Shown here piece after piece: positions 55,089 through 64,000 of a stretch of DNA of 64,000 nucleotides. Numbering within the stretch: position 1 is the first letter of the stretch; each line of letters opens with the position of its first letter. Under the pieces are notes generated by a model. It was not told where the DNA came from. It saw nothing but the letters and a program-made list of their open reading frames with translations, and made no database searches. The stretch comes from Rhipidocladum racemiflorum (Eukaryota > Streptophyta > Magnoliopsida > Poales > Poaceae): NCBI GenBank assembly GCA_036346355.1, contig CM070588.1:14059914-14123913 (forward strand). Direction: 5' to 3'. The translations under genes were made by a program, and so were the position numbers.

Positions 55089-56882
55089 TGTAGGATCGAA
55101 AGACACGAATATAGCAATCAGAGGGGGGTGAATGATTGTGCGGAAGCTAAAACCAAATTCTTGATCTACTAAAAGTTCACCCCAAAACAGAACCAAATAA
55201 TTGCCTCGTACTCGACAAAAACATAATGACAGAGGTTTGGTAAAAGGAGCATTCCCGGAGATCCAGCCATTAGATCGATTTGAAATTTGGACACAAGAAA
55301 CTAGATTCCAATAAGAATCGAACACAAAAACAATCAGCTCGATCGGACTTACGGATCAAAAGTTATGAGTTTCGCAAGCTTGCTGTTCTAGAACTTGACG
55401 AAAATCAATCTAATCAAAACTTCAAGATTAAACAAGATCTTCAAAAGATTAATCAACTAGACTTTGAGAAACTCTAAATCAATACCCTAGAAAGGTTTTT
55501 GATGGATCAAATCAAGATGAAACTCAAAGATCAAAAACCAATCTACAATTAGAACAAGCATGCAAACAAGAACCAAAACAGAAAACACTGTAGCAACGTG
55601 GTTACTGTAGCACGCAAGAATCTTGGAAGAATTGATCTTTATTTCTTTTGTCTAAAGTACTCTCATCAAAAGAGTACAGACCCTAAAACTGAGCTTGAGG
55701 CTCTCAATGCGCTCAGCTCCGATTAATTGCCCTTCAACAGGAGACAACCCCTCCTATTTAAAGGAGCAAACCACAGAGAGTCCTGGATACAATTCCTATT
55801 CCTAAAAGGATTCCCACTCCTAATCCTAGAAGGAGTATGTATCCAACATAACTCCACTTGGCCCAACCTGGCCAAGTACAACTCTTGCACGCGTATGGCA
55901 ACCCTACCATACTCACGTGACTAACGCTTTGCACGCGCATGGCCACCTGCCATACTCACGTGACTAACCATTCTTCATGTGCACCATTCTCTTAGCCCGA
56001 ATGTCCCGCATGACATCCTTGACCACTAAGACCTTAGTTCCTCCCTGAACCTAGTCTCGAACCTCAGTTCCTCCATGAACCTAGTTCCGGTCCCGTCATC
56101 GACCACGTCCGTCTTCGAGCAATACCTGCACATGAACAAACCAAGAACAATTCCGAGCACAAGTCCACGACTTGACTCAAAGTCAATCCATGCAACTACT
56201 CACACGAGCATTGCATAACGTCCACTTCAAAACAAGCATCATGAAATTCACACTTATTTCATAATCTCAAATTCAAACCAAGATTCAATTTCAAATTTGC
56301 TCAAAACCCTAACTGAGCAAAAAGACATTCATCACGGACCAAAATCCAGTCCAGCGCACACATGTCTCAAAACCAGTCCGGCATACATGGCGAAAACAAG
56401 CATCAAAAATCCCGTTTGCGACGGACCAAAAAATTTGGTCTGTCGTACATGGAAAAAGAGAAGTTGCCAAACACACGTTTATGACAGACCAAAGAATTTG
56501 GTTTGTCATACACATGAAAAACAAGGTCGCCACAAACACTTGTATGACAGACCAAAAAATTTGGTTTGTCATACATGGGAAAAACATGGTCGCCAAAAAC
56601 ATGTGTATGACAGACCAAAAAATTTGGTTTGTCATACATGCGAAAAACGCGATTTCTTGAACAAGCGGAAAAGCATCAAAATCACGTTTATGACAGACCA
56701 AAAAGTTTGGTCCGTCATACATGCGAAACTCACTGTTTTTGGATGTTTAGTCTGGCGCAAATGCAAAGTCTCTGTTTTTGGATGTTTGAATGTTTAGTCC
56801 TTCATGCAAGCAATTTTGCAAGATTAATCCTAACCAATTTTTCAGCACAAGATCAAGCCAATTTTTCATCACATGATTCACA
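55089..56882 (-). repeat. CP-1 3' LTR (1794 bp)
   Basis: On the minus strand TGTGAATCATGTG to CGATCCTACA. Exactly the same length as the other LTR. Contains the hairpin array at 56405-56725 (plus-strand coordinates). Confidence 0.92.
56405..56725. repeat. hairpin tandem array in CP-1 3' LTR
   Basis: Five to six direct repeats of about 55-60 bp. Each contains an inverted repeat of the form TATGACAGACCAAA-aa-TTTGGTTTGTCATA, with spacers such as CATGGGAAAAACATGGTCGCC. The arms vary slightly between units (TCTGTCG/CGACGGACC in the first). Confidence 0.85.
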
Positions 56883-56897
56883 ATCTCCCCCTTGATG
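56883..56897 (-). promoter_or_regulatory. polypurine tract of CP-1
   Basis: On the minus strand CATCAAGGGGGAGAT directly before the LTR start TGTGAATC. Further tracts of the same kind lie at about 56990, 57020 and 57168, and also near 58008 and 58450. Confidence 0.82.
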
Positions 56898-58011
56898 AAA
56901 ACATTGGCAACACCACTTTAGATTTGAACATTGGCATTCTCTTTTTAAAAGATTTTGAGATCCAAAGATCAACACCAAAACACAGAACCTCCCCCTTTGA
57001 CAAAAAGGCAAAACAAAATCTCCCCCTGAGAATGAAAATGTGTGTGAATGTGCAATGTGTCCAAGAATTCCAAAATTCTCCAAACTTCTCCCAAAAAGCT
57101 CAAATTTCCAAAAAAAAACTTTTTCCCTTTTTTCTTTGAACTTCTCAAATATTCCCAAAATTTCTCCCCCTTTGACAATGGATTCATCAAGAGTACAAAA
57201 GATAGAATTTGTTCAAAATTTTTCCTGCAGCAATGATTTCACAATGAGAAACAAGGGAGTGCCAAGATAGGAAAAGATGAGCTCATTCGATCATATAACC
57301 TTATATATCACATAACATGCAAAATACATGATCTTGATGTGATTTTAACAAGTTAGGGAATGACATGCATCTCAACCTCAATTCAGTCAACTATGGCCAA
57401 GTACTAAGAAAGACCATTAGTAGAAAAATAAAGGCTCAAAGTTGAAGCAAATAACAAATCAGGGCGAGCAAGTAGTTTCAACTCCAATCTAGTGGACCAA
57501 TTTAATCTTTAAACAGTAAACTGCATGTGGCATGCTTGAAGCATACTTCTTTTATTTCCTTGGAGTGGCATGCTTGAAGCATACATCTTGTCTTTTGAGG
57601 GAATGGCATGCTTGAAGCATACATCTTATCTTTTAGGGAAAGCATCCTGAAGCACATAACTTGAGGTTTTTTTTAAACAATCCCTTTTTTTTAAACTGAT
57701 TCCCTTTTCCTTTACTTTTTCTTTGATTGTAAACATGCAAAAGTGATTAAAAGGACTTTTGAAAGAGTAAAGCTGAAAACACACTTGCTTCATAGCCCAA
57801 ATTTGTCAAGAAGATTCAATATCAAGCCTAGAAGAGTGAGATATCACAGAGTATTTAACTATAGGCAATCAAACCAAGGAATTCCGTAAAGTCATTTTTA
57901 GTTCAAGTGGAACAATTTAGATTATCATATATTAGCACAATTACAAAATATATAAAGAAATATGATAAAGTGAGCTCATTAAGTGAAAGAACTTGGCAAG
58001 GAAACTCCCCC
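56898..58011 (-). other. CP-1 3' non-coding stretch
   Basis: Between the pol stop and the PPT. No coding frame of note. Holds extra polypurine tracts (56985-57180) and three to four copies of a TGGCATGCTTGAAGCATAC repeat (57536-57630). SIRE-type elements may carry an envelope-like ORF here; none is seen. Confidence 0.7.
57536..57650. repeat. short interspersed palindromic repeat in CP-1
   Basis: TGGCATGCTTGAAGCATAC occurs three times at about 45-50 bp spacing, with a fourth decayed copy (AGCATCCTGAAGCACATAA). Each holds ATGCTT-g-AAGCAT. Confidence 0.75.
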
Positions 58012-58275
58012 TCAAAACAAACCCATTGGATGAACAATCCCAAGTTCTCCCCGAATAAAAGCAAAACGAGAAGAAGACAAAGGTTTTGTGAAAATGTCTG
58101 CCAATTGATGTTCAGTATCCACATGATGAAGCACAATATTTTCTTTTTCAACATGATCTCTAAGAAAGTGAAATCCAGTATCAATATGCTCAAGAAAGGG
58201 GATTACTCAAGAGGTGGCACGAACCAAATCAATTCAACATCCTCCAAAGTCAACATCAGAATAAGCTCTTAAACT
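58012..58275 (-). pseudogene. CP-1 RNase H C-terminus
   Basis: RAYSDVDFGGC (58236-58275) is the copia RNase H start and HHVDTEHQLADIFTKPL its end, terminating at TGA 58012-58014 after HPMGLF. A TGA follows FGGC and the next part shows stops, so it is degenerate. Everything between the protease and this point is missing. Confidence 0.82.
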
Positions 58276-58424
58276 AATGCATCAGGAAGCAGAAAGCCAA
58301 ATGCCAAAATCTTGAGTACCATGGAGATACCTGAAAGTTTACTTGAACGCTTTGTCGATGTGAAACACGTGGGAAGAGTCTCTCATGTAAACCTCCAATT
58401 ATCTCATCCTCAACAGCATCATCA

Positions 58425-58625
58425 TCATCTTTTATGAACAAAGACACTCTCCCCCTGAACATATGCACATGTACTTGCATCATTTGGACTAGTGCCTTTT
58501 GCGAAAACAGAAGTGGAAGAAGTATCTCTAAAGGCAACACTTTTAGCATGAAATGCACGAGTGAAGAAGAACCAAAACTTATCACTGAACATATGAAGTG
58601 AGCATCCGAAATTCACTAGCCACAT
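58425..58625 (-). pseudogene. CP-1 protease remnant
   Basis: WLVNFGCSLHMFSDKFWFF corresponds to the copia protease start, normally with DSGCS. The catalytic Asp is Asn and the Ser is Phe, each one transition away (G-to-A, C-to-T). The remaining sequence is not recognisable protease. Confidence 0.7.
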
Positions 58626-58649
58626 GTTCTCCTTTCTCGCGTGAGAAGC

Positions 58650-60858
58650 CTACATAGAAGCAGAAATTGTCGAGGCCTCTGATCGGGTTAGAAATAAGAT
58701 GTTTAGGAATCCAAAGATTGAGACACACGACGCTACAAGAGGCACAACACGAGTATTCTTATGTACAAAAACAGATTTGCCTTTTTCCGTGTTTTTAGAA
58801 ACAAAAGGTGTTTGTTTCACCCTAGGCACATAATGAGAAGTAGAGTGTGCCTTTCTGAAATTAGACCTAGCATTAAACCTTTCTCTCTTTTGTTGTTTAG
58901 CTAGTCTAAAGCAAAAGTCTACTAAATGTCCATCTCTACCACAATGAGTGCAAGTGTACTTAACATGATGTTTTTCTTTAACAGTAGAAGCACATTTTGC
59001 ATTCATCATAGTAGAAGATAAAAGACCAGCAGATTTAAAGATAGTTTTCTTAGGCTCATTGATAATTTCAAATTTTCCACTTTCAAGTGTTTTGACAACA
59101 GTGGGAGCATGTGATTTATGATGAGCATAAGAATCAAAACCTAAACCTTTGTTATGAGTGCTGACTTTTGATTGATCCAAGATCATGTTTAGGTTTTTCT
59201 TTCCTTTAGTGAAACGTTTTAATGACTTTTCCAAGTAATCAATTTTTCGAGAAAGAGTTAAACAATTATTACAGAAAACGTCCACTTTTCCTTTTTGCTT
59301 GCGACAAGTTGAGCATGAAAGAACCTCATGTGTAAGCAAAACTTCTGTCATTTGAGAAACCCTAGCATTTGCATCATGCAACTTCAATTCTAGTATGGAG
59401 CATATAGAACATGGAGTTGTATCATGTAAATCAATGGTAGAACAACTAGCATGTTTAACAAGTTTCTCATTTTTCTCATTTTCAGCATTGATTTGCTCTA
59501 ACAAGGTAACATGTTCTTTCCTAAGCAAAGTAAGCTCATTGTAAATTAAGTCACATGATTTGCAAGCATCATCATCAGGAATCAAGGTTTTAAGTCTAGC
59601 AATTTCAGCATTCAATGACTCAACAACAAAATCATGTTTCTTAATTTTCTTGTCACATTTATCAAGCAATTTACCAAGTCGAGCAACAAAGAATAGCTAA
59701 TTCATCGTAAGAAGGATCTACCTCATTGAAGTCATTTGTCGTGGTCGCCCTCAAGAAAGTCATTGCTGCTTTTAGCCATGAGACACAACCCCGTCAACTC
59801 ATGCTTGCTTGGAGTTGCATCGTCCTCACCGCTCCCTGAATCCACATCGCTCAAATTGACTTGTTCAAGAGCCGGAAAGAACTCAGTGGACAACTTTGCT
59901 GTTGATGAAGCTCTTCTTCTTTCTATTACTTGAAGAGAACTTCTTCTCTTTTCTTCTGTCGTTGTCCTTCTCCTCCCTTGATGCTTTACCTGCAAGTTTA
60001 GGACAGTTTGGACGAATATGGTCGAGATCACCACACTCATAGCATCTTGGAGGGCCACCACCACCTCTCTTTCTCATTCTCACATTTTGTAAAGCTTTGT
60101 TAAAGCGAGAAGAGAGTAGTGACAAGTCTTCTTCGGGAATTGCTCAATCTGCTCATCGGTTAGTGAAGACAAGAAAGATAGAGCAACGCTTGAAGCAGCA
60201 CCATTATGAGATATGCTAGATTGAGATGTCAAAGCAATTGATTTATGATCATTCTTTCTAGCAAGAATATCTAATTCATGAGTTTTCAACTTGGAATAAA
60301 GAACATCTAAGGTAAGTGTACTCATGACAATAGATTCTCTAATGGATGTAACTTTCATCTCCCAAATAGACATGTCTAATGCACCAAGCAATTGTCTAGC
60401 ATTAGCAGCATCATCAAAGCTAACTCCAACAAAGACGCAAATTGCTAAGAATTTTATTAAAGCGTGCAAAGAAATCATCTAGTGACTCACCAGGCTTCAT
60501 CTCAAATCGCGTGTATTCCTTTTTGTAAAGATCTTGACGAACCTCTTTAATAGTGTTAGAACCCTCATGGTAATCACAAAGAGATTTCCATACCTCATAT
60601 GCGGATTTGAGATGGATCACACGGTCAAAGTCGCTAAGGCCCCAAACCTTGGATGATCAAGTTGCGCGCCTTGCTGTTTGCTTCAACATGTGTGCGATTG
60701 GTGTCGTTGACGTTGTCGTTTGCAGGGACTTCATATGGCTTGTAGACCTTCTCCCAAATTGTGAAGCCTTGTGCTTGGATGAACGCCTCCATCTTGGCCT
60801 TCCAAAACTGAAAATCAACACCATCGAACACACACGGTTTTGTCGAATAACGATCCAT
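58650..60858 (-). pseudogene. gag: CP-1 gag, frameshifted
   Basis: Start ATG at 60858 (MDRYSTKPCVFDGVDFQFWK), 39 bp from the PBS. Gag blocks follow in changing frames: SAYEVWKSLCDYHEGSN, FEMKPGESLDDFFARFN, DELDILARKN-like KTHELDILARKND, the first zinc knuckle CYECGDLDHIRPNC (about 60020-60065), an acidic linker, a long Lys/Glu/Leu-rich segment (KCDKKIKKHDFVVESLNAEI) with probable coiled coil, and a second knuckle CTHCGRDGHLVDFC (about 58905-58950). Four or more frameshifts break it; the last 339-codon stretch (59669-58650) is open. Confidence 0.85.
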
Positions 60859-60896
60859 TAATCTAATCACCGGTTAAGATAGATTAGAAAGACATC

Positions 60897-60908
60897 GCTC
60901 TGATACCA
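60897..60908 (-). promoter_or_regulatory. primer-binding site of CP-1
   Basis: TGGTATCAGAGC on the minus strand, two bases after the 5' LTR end CCTACA; initiator Met tRNA type. Confidence 0.92.
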
Positions 60909-60910
60909 CT

Positions 60911-62704
60911 TGTAGGATCGAAAGACACGAATATAGCAATCAGAGGGGGGTGAATGATTGTGCGAAAGCTAAAACCAAATTCTTGATCTACGAAAAGTTC
61001 ACCCCAAAATAGAACCAAATAATTGCCTCGTACTCGACAAAAACAGAATGACAGAGGTTTGGTAAAAGGAGAATTCCCAGAGATCCAGCTGTTAGATCGA
61101 TCTGAAATTTGGACACAAGACACTAGATTCCAATACGAATCGAACACAAAAAGAATCAGCTCGATCGGACATACGGATCAAAAGTTATGAGTTTTGCAAG
61201 CTTGCTGTTCTAGAACTTGACGAAAATCAATCTAATCAAAACTTCAAGATTAAACAAGATCTTCAAAAGATTAATCAACTAGACTTTGAGAAACTCTAAA
61301 TCAATACCCTAGAAAGGTTTTTGATGGATCAAATCAAGATGAAACTCAAAGATCAAAAACCAATCTACAATTAGAACAATCATGCAAACAAGAACCAAAA
61401 CAGAAAACATTGTAGCAATGTGGTTACTGTAGCACGCATGAATCTTGGAAGAATTGATCTTTATTTCTTTTGTCTAAAGTACTCTCATCAAAAGAGTACA
61501 AACCCAAAAACTGAGCTTGAGGCTCTCAATGCGCTCAGCTCCGATTAATTGCCCTTCAACAGGAGACAACCCCTCCTATTTAAAGGAGCAAACCACAGAG
61601 AGTCCTGGATACAATTCCTACTCCTAAAAGGATTCCCACTCCTAATCCTAGAAGGAGTATGTATCCAACATAACTCCACTTGGCCCAACCTGGCCAAGTA
61701 CAACTCTTGCACGCGTATGGCAACCCTACCATACTCACGTGACTAACGCTTTGCACGCGCATGGCCACCTGCCATACTCACGTGACTAACCATTCTTCAT
61801 CTGCACCATTCTCTTAGCCCGAATGTCCCGCATGACATCCTTGACCACCAAGACCTTAGTTCCTCCCTGAACCTAGTCCTGAACCTCAGTTCCTCCATGA
61901 ACCTAGTTCCGGTCCCGTCATCGACCACGTCCGTCTTCGAGCAATACCTGCACATGAACAAACGAAGAACAATTCCGAGCACAAGTCCACGACTTGACTC
62001 AAAGTCAATCCATGCAACTACTCACACGAGCATTGCATAACGTCCACTTCAAAACAAGCATCATGAAATTCACACTTATTTCATAATCTCAAATTCAAAC
62101 CAAGATTCAATTTCAAATTTGCTCAAAACCCTAACTGAGCAAAAAGACATTCATCACGGACCAAAATCCAGTCCAGCGCACACATGTCTCAAAACCAGTC
62201 CGGCATACATGGCGAAAACAAGCATCAAAAATCCCGTTTGCGACGGACCAAAAAATTTGGTCTGTCGTACATGGAAAAAGAGAAGTTGCCAAACACACGT
62301 TTATGACAGACCAAAGAATTTGGTTTGTCATACACATGAAAAACAAGGTCGCCACAAACACTTGTATGACAGACCAAAAAATTTGGTTTGTCATATATGG
62401 GAAAAACATGGTCGCCAAAAACATGTGTATGACAGACCAAAAAATTTGGTTTGTCATACATGCGAAAAACGCGATTTCCTTAACAAGCGGAAAAGCATCA
62501 AAATCACGTTTATGACAGACCAAAAAGTTTGGTCCGTCATACATGCGAAACTCACTGTTTTTGGATGTTTAGTCTGGCGCAAATGCAAAGTCTCTGTTTT
62601 TGGATGTTTGAATGTTTGATCCTTCATGCAAGCAATTTTGCAAGATTAATCCTAACCAATTTTTCAGCACAAGATCAAGCAAATTTTTCATCACATGATT
62701 CACA
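60911..62704 (-). repeat. CP-1 5' LTR (1794 bp)
   Basis: Matches the 3' LTR without net indels. About 14 of the differences between the two fall in the first 290 bp on the plus strand, next to the PBS; the remaining 1.5 kb has about 20. Confidence 0.92.
62227..62547. repeat. hairpin tandem array in CP-1 5' LTR
   Basis: Same array as at 56405-56725 with only a few substitutions. Confidence 0.85.
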
Positions 62705-62709
62705 AAACG
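62705..62709. repeat. target-site duplication of CP-1, right
   Basis: AAACG directly after the right LTR terminus GATTCACA; matches the left copy. Confidence 0.92.
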
Positions 62710-63054
62710 CTTATAACTTTTGCGTTTTAACTCCGATTTGAACGATTCCAATTTCTAAATTTTTATAAAATTGAGATCTACTTAAATATGAATTTTAATT
62801 AATTTTTGAATATGAAATTTTTACTGTATATATTTAATTAGTAGATTCTTTAAACTTTAAACAAATATAACTTTTGCATTTTAACTCCGATTTGGACGAT
62901 TCAAATTTCTTAAAATTTGTAAGATTATGCCCTTTCTGTTTATGGACTTTATTTGAACTTTTGGGCAATGTGTATGTACTATTTTATTTATTTATTGCTA
63001 TTTGCATGTGTTACGAGTAGACGTTGAAGTACCCGAGGGCTTCGAAGGTGAAGT
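62710..63054 (+). repeat. TK-3 LTR, second part
   Basis: Resumes after CP-1 with CTTATAACTTTTGCG, as in TK-2 near 22857, and reaches the micro-ORF core (DVEVPEGFEGE, 63020-63052), where the minus-strand NC-d LTR cuts in. Confidence 0.87.
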
Positions 63055-64000
63055 TGTAACACCCCGGCATCTAGCATGCCTGAATGCTACCAAACATAGG
63101 CTAAACAACATCTAAATACCATAAATTAAGGTAAATTACAGCAAAGGAGCAAATGCTAAAAACTGAAATTTCGGCAGCATCCCCTTTGTTTTAACATGAA
63201 TTGAAGGAACATCAACAGCATAGCAATATATGGCAATATAATAGGCATCTAAAATAGCAATAATTATAGGCATGACAGCAATATAAGTCTAATCCCAAGC
63301 ATTCAATGTCTCCATGAGCCAAACGAACAATAAGACTCTCATATCGCAAAACTAAACCATAAATCAAGATGCATCACACTTAATTTATTATCAAGACCCA
63401 ATTGAGTGACTGTGGGAACAATTGAGTGACGCTACGTGTAGAAGTGTGACTAATTCCCTTCCGCGCATGCCGATCTCATGGTACCTAAAACAACAAGAAA
63501 GCACAAGCGTGAGTTCAACACTCAGCAAGCATATTGCTCCAATCACGTAGCTTAGGAAATTTCCTAACTTTTTCTAAGTATATGGAAAACTGATTCGGAC
63601 TCTAAAGTTGTTTAATCTATAAAATACCGTGATCTGTTCCAATCATGTCACAGTTTTTAACACGTTCGGTAAAATGAGCTTAACTTTCAAACGGCTGGGC
63701 GGAATTGGACGTTCTTTATACCCACTGAAAGGTATTGAAATTACCTACAACTTCTTCAATAGGAGGCTGACCAAATTCCGATTCTAAAATGGCGAAAACC
63801 CAAACCCTAGGTCGACTGCTCAATCTGCCCGAAACAGAGAACGTGGCAACTCTAGTTTTCTCCCAAATCTACCCATGGACAGCACCTCCACTTGATCTAA
63901 AAACATGAAATCGACCTCTAGAACAGCACCTAGACCCAACCCATAGATCACCCATGCCATACCTACGCCCGACGAACGAAAACCCAACGGATCTCCTCCC
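63055..64000 (-). repeat. NC-d LTR, minus strand, runs off the window
   Basis: On the minus strand this is the end of an NC LTR: GCATGCTAGATGCCGGGGTGT-type terminus at 63055, the dyad near CCGAAATTTCAG, and stem-loop TGAGT-gttga-ACTCA (63510-63524). About 0.8 kb of the family plan, including the GTGCACACC hairpin, is missing at a junction near 63540. It inserted in TK-3's LTR; the other side is outside the window. Confidence 0.82.

Larger units (their letters stand above)
55089..62704 (-). mobile_element. CP-1: SIRE/Maximus-like copia element lacking integrase and RT
   Basis: Minus-strand element of 7616 bp with two 1794-bp LTRs, a Met-type PBS, a PPT and a perfect AAACG duplication. On its own strand: 5' LTR, gag with two zinc knuckles, a damaged protease, then directly the RNase H end. 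Integrase and RT are deleted. The long gag with coiled coil and two knuckles fits SIRE/Maximus. The LTRs differ at roughly 30-35 positions by eye (about 2%), so the insertion is young although gag is badly frameshifted; it was probably mobilised by a related element. Confidence 0.88.

Noticed and set aside
56297..56797. 166-codon Cys/Lys-rich ORF (repeats of YDRPKNLVCHT) in CP-1 LTR
   Set aside because: It is the translation of the hairpin tandem array. Both strands give repetitive frames, so it is a by-product of the DNA repeat.
63150..63190. Rho-independent terminator-like hairpin with a T run (also near 14485, 38000, 46145)
   Set aside because: Plant nuclear DNA does not use such terminators. 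The CCGAAAT-ATTTCGG dyad before T-rich DNA is a conserved part of the NC LTR end, perhaps near the poly(A) site.
1..64000. Host protein-coding or RNA genes
   Set aside because: Every long frame is explained by a retroelement domain, an LTR repeat or GC-rich composition. I saw no intact host gene, rRNA or tRNA; TGGTATCAGAGC sites are primer-binding sites, not tRNA genes.

Overview
This window is plant nuclear DNA made almost entirely of nested LTR retrotransposons. I found no convincing host gene, rRNA, tRNA or CRISPR array. The organism is a flowering plant: the lineages present (Tekay/Del-like chromoviruses, Tat/Retand-like Ty3 elements, a SIRE/Maximus-like Ty1/copia element, tRNA-Met primer sites) are those of plant genomes. 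The GC-rich LTR promoters and LTRs of 1 to 3 kb would suit a monocot, but the sequence does not prove that.

Element names used below. NC: a family with a non-coding internal region (NC-a, NC-b, NC-c, NC-d). TK: Tekay-like chromovirus (TK-1, TK-2, TK-3). TAT-1 and TAT-2: Tat-like. CV-1: a second chromovirus. CP-1: copia.

Layout. 1-132 is the tip of an LTR. 133-999 is the 3' internal part of NC-a, whose 3' LTR (1000-1010, then 12982-14602) is split by TK-1. TK-1 (1011-12976, minus strand, TSD ACTAC) has both LTRs, a PBS, a PPT, an extra ORF upstream of gag, and a gag-pol frame broken by eleven stops but no frameshift. 14603-19092 is TAT-1, an old decayed Tat-like element. NC-b's 5' LTR (19093-21104) enters TAT-1 and is itself split by TK-2 (21105-50862, plus strand), resuming at 50863-51068 followed by its PBS and non-coding internal DNA to 53379. 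Inside TK-2 lie TAT-2 (23960-27925, internally deleted), CV-1 (27926-33167, 5'-truncated), an opposite-strand fragment (33168-34197), then TK-2 pol split in RNase H by NC-c (35758-47968, TSD TATAC). NC-c has a 4.07 kb non-coding interior and four LTR copies, two of them partial. TK-3's LTR (53380-55088, 62710-63054) is split by CP-1 (55089-62704, minus strand, TSD AAACG) and cut by a minus-strand NC-d LTR (63055-64000).

How the parts relate. TK-1, TK-2 and CV-1 once encoded gag, protease, reverse transcriptase, RNase H, integrase and a chromodomain-like tail; all are now broken. The NC family encodes nothing recognisable and must have moved using proteins from another element. Its PPT, LTR ends and LTR stem-loops resemble CV-1, which makes a CV-1-like chromovirus the best candidate helper. 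The most interesting signals are not genes: small stem-loops in NC and CV-1 LTRs whose arms change together, a dense array of dyads plus TGACGTCA sites in TK LTRs, a micro-ORF in TK LTRs whose few differences are synonymous, and a chain of partial LTRs bounded by one target-site duplication.
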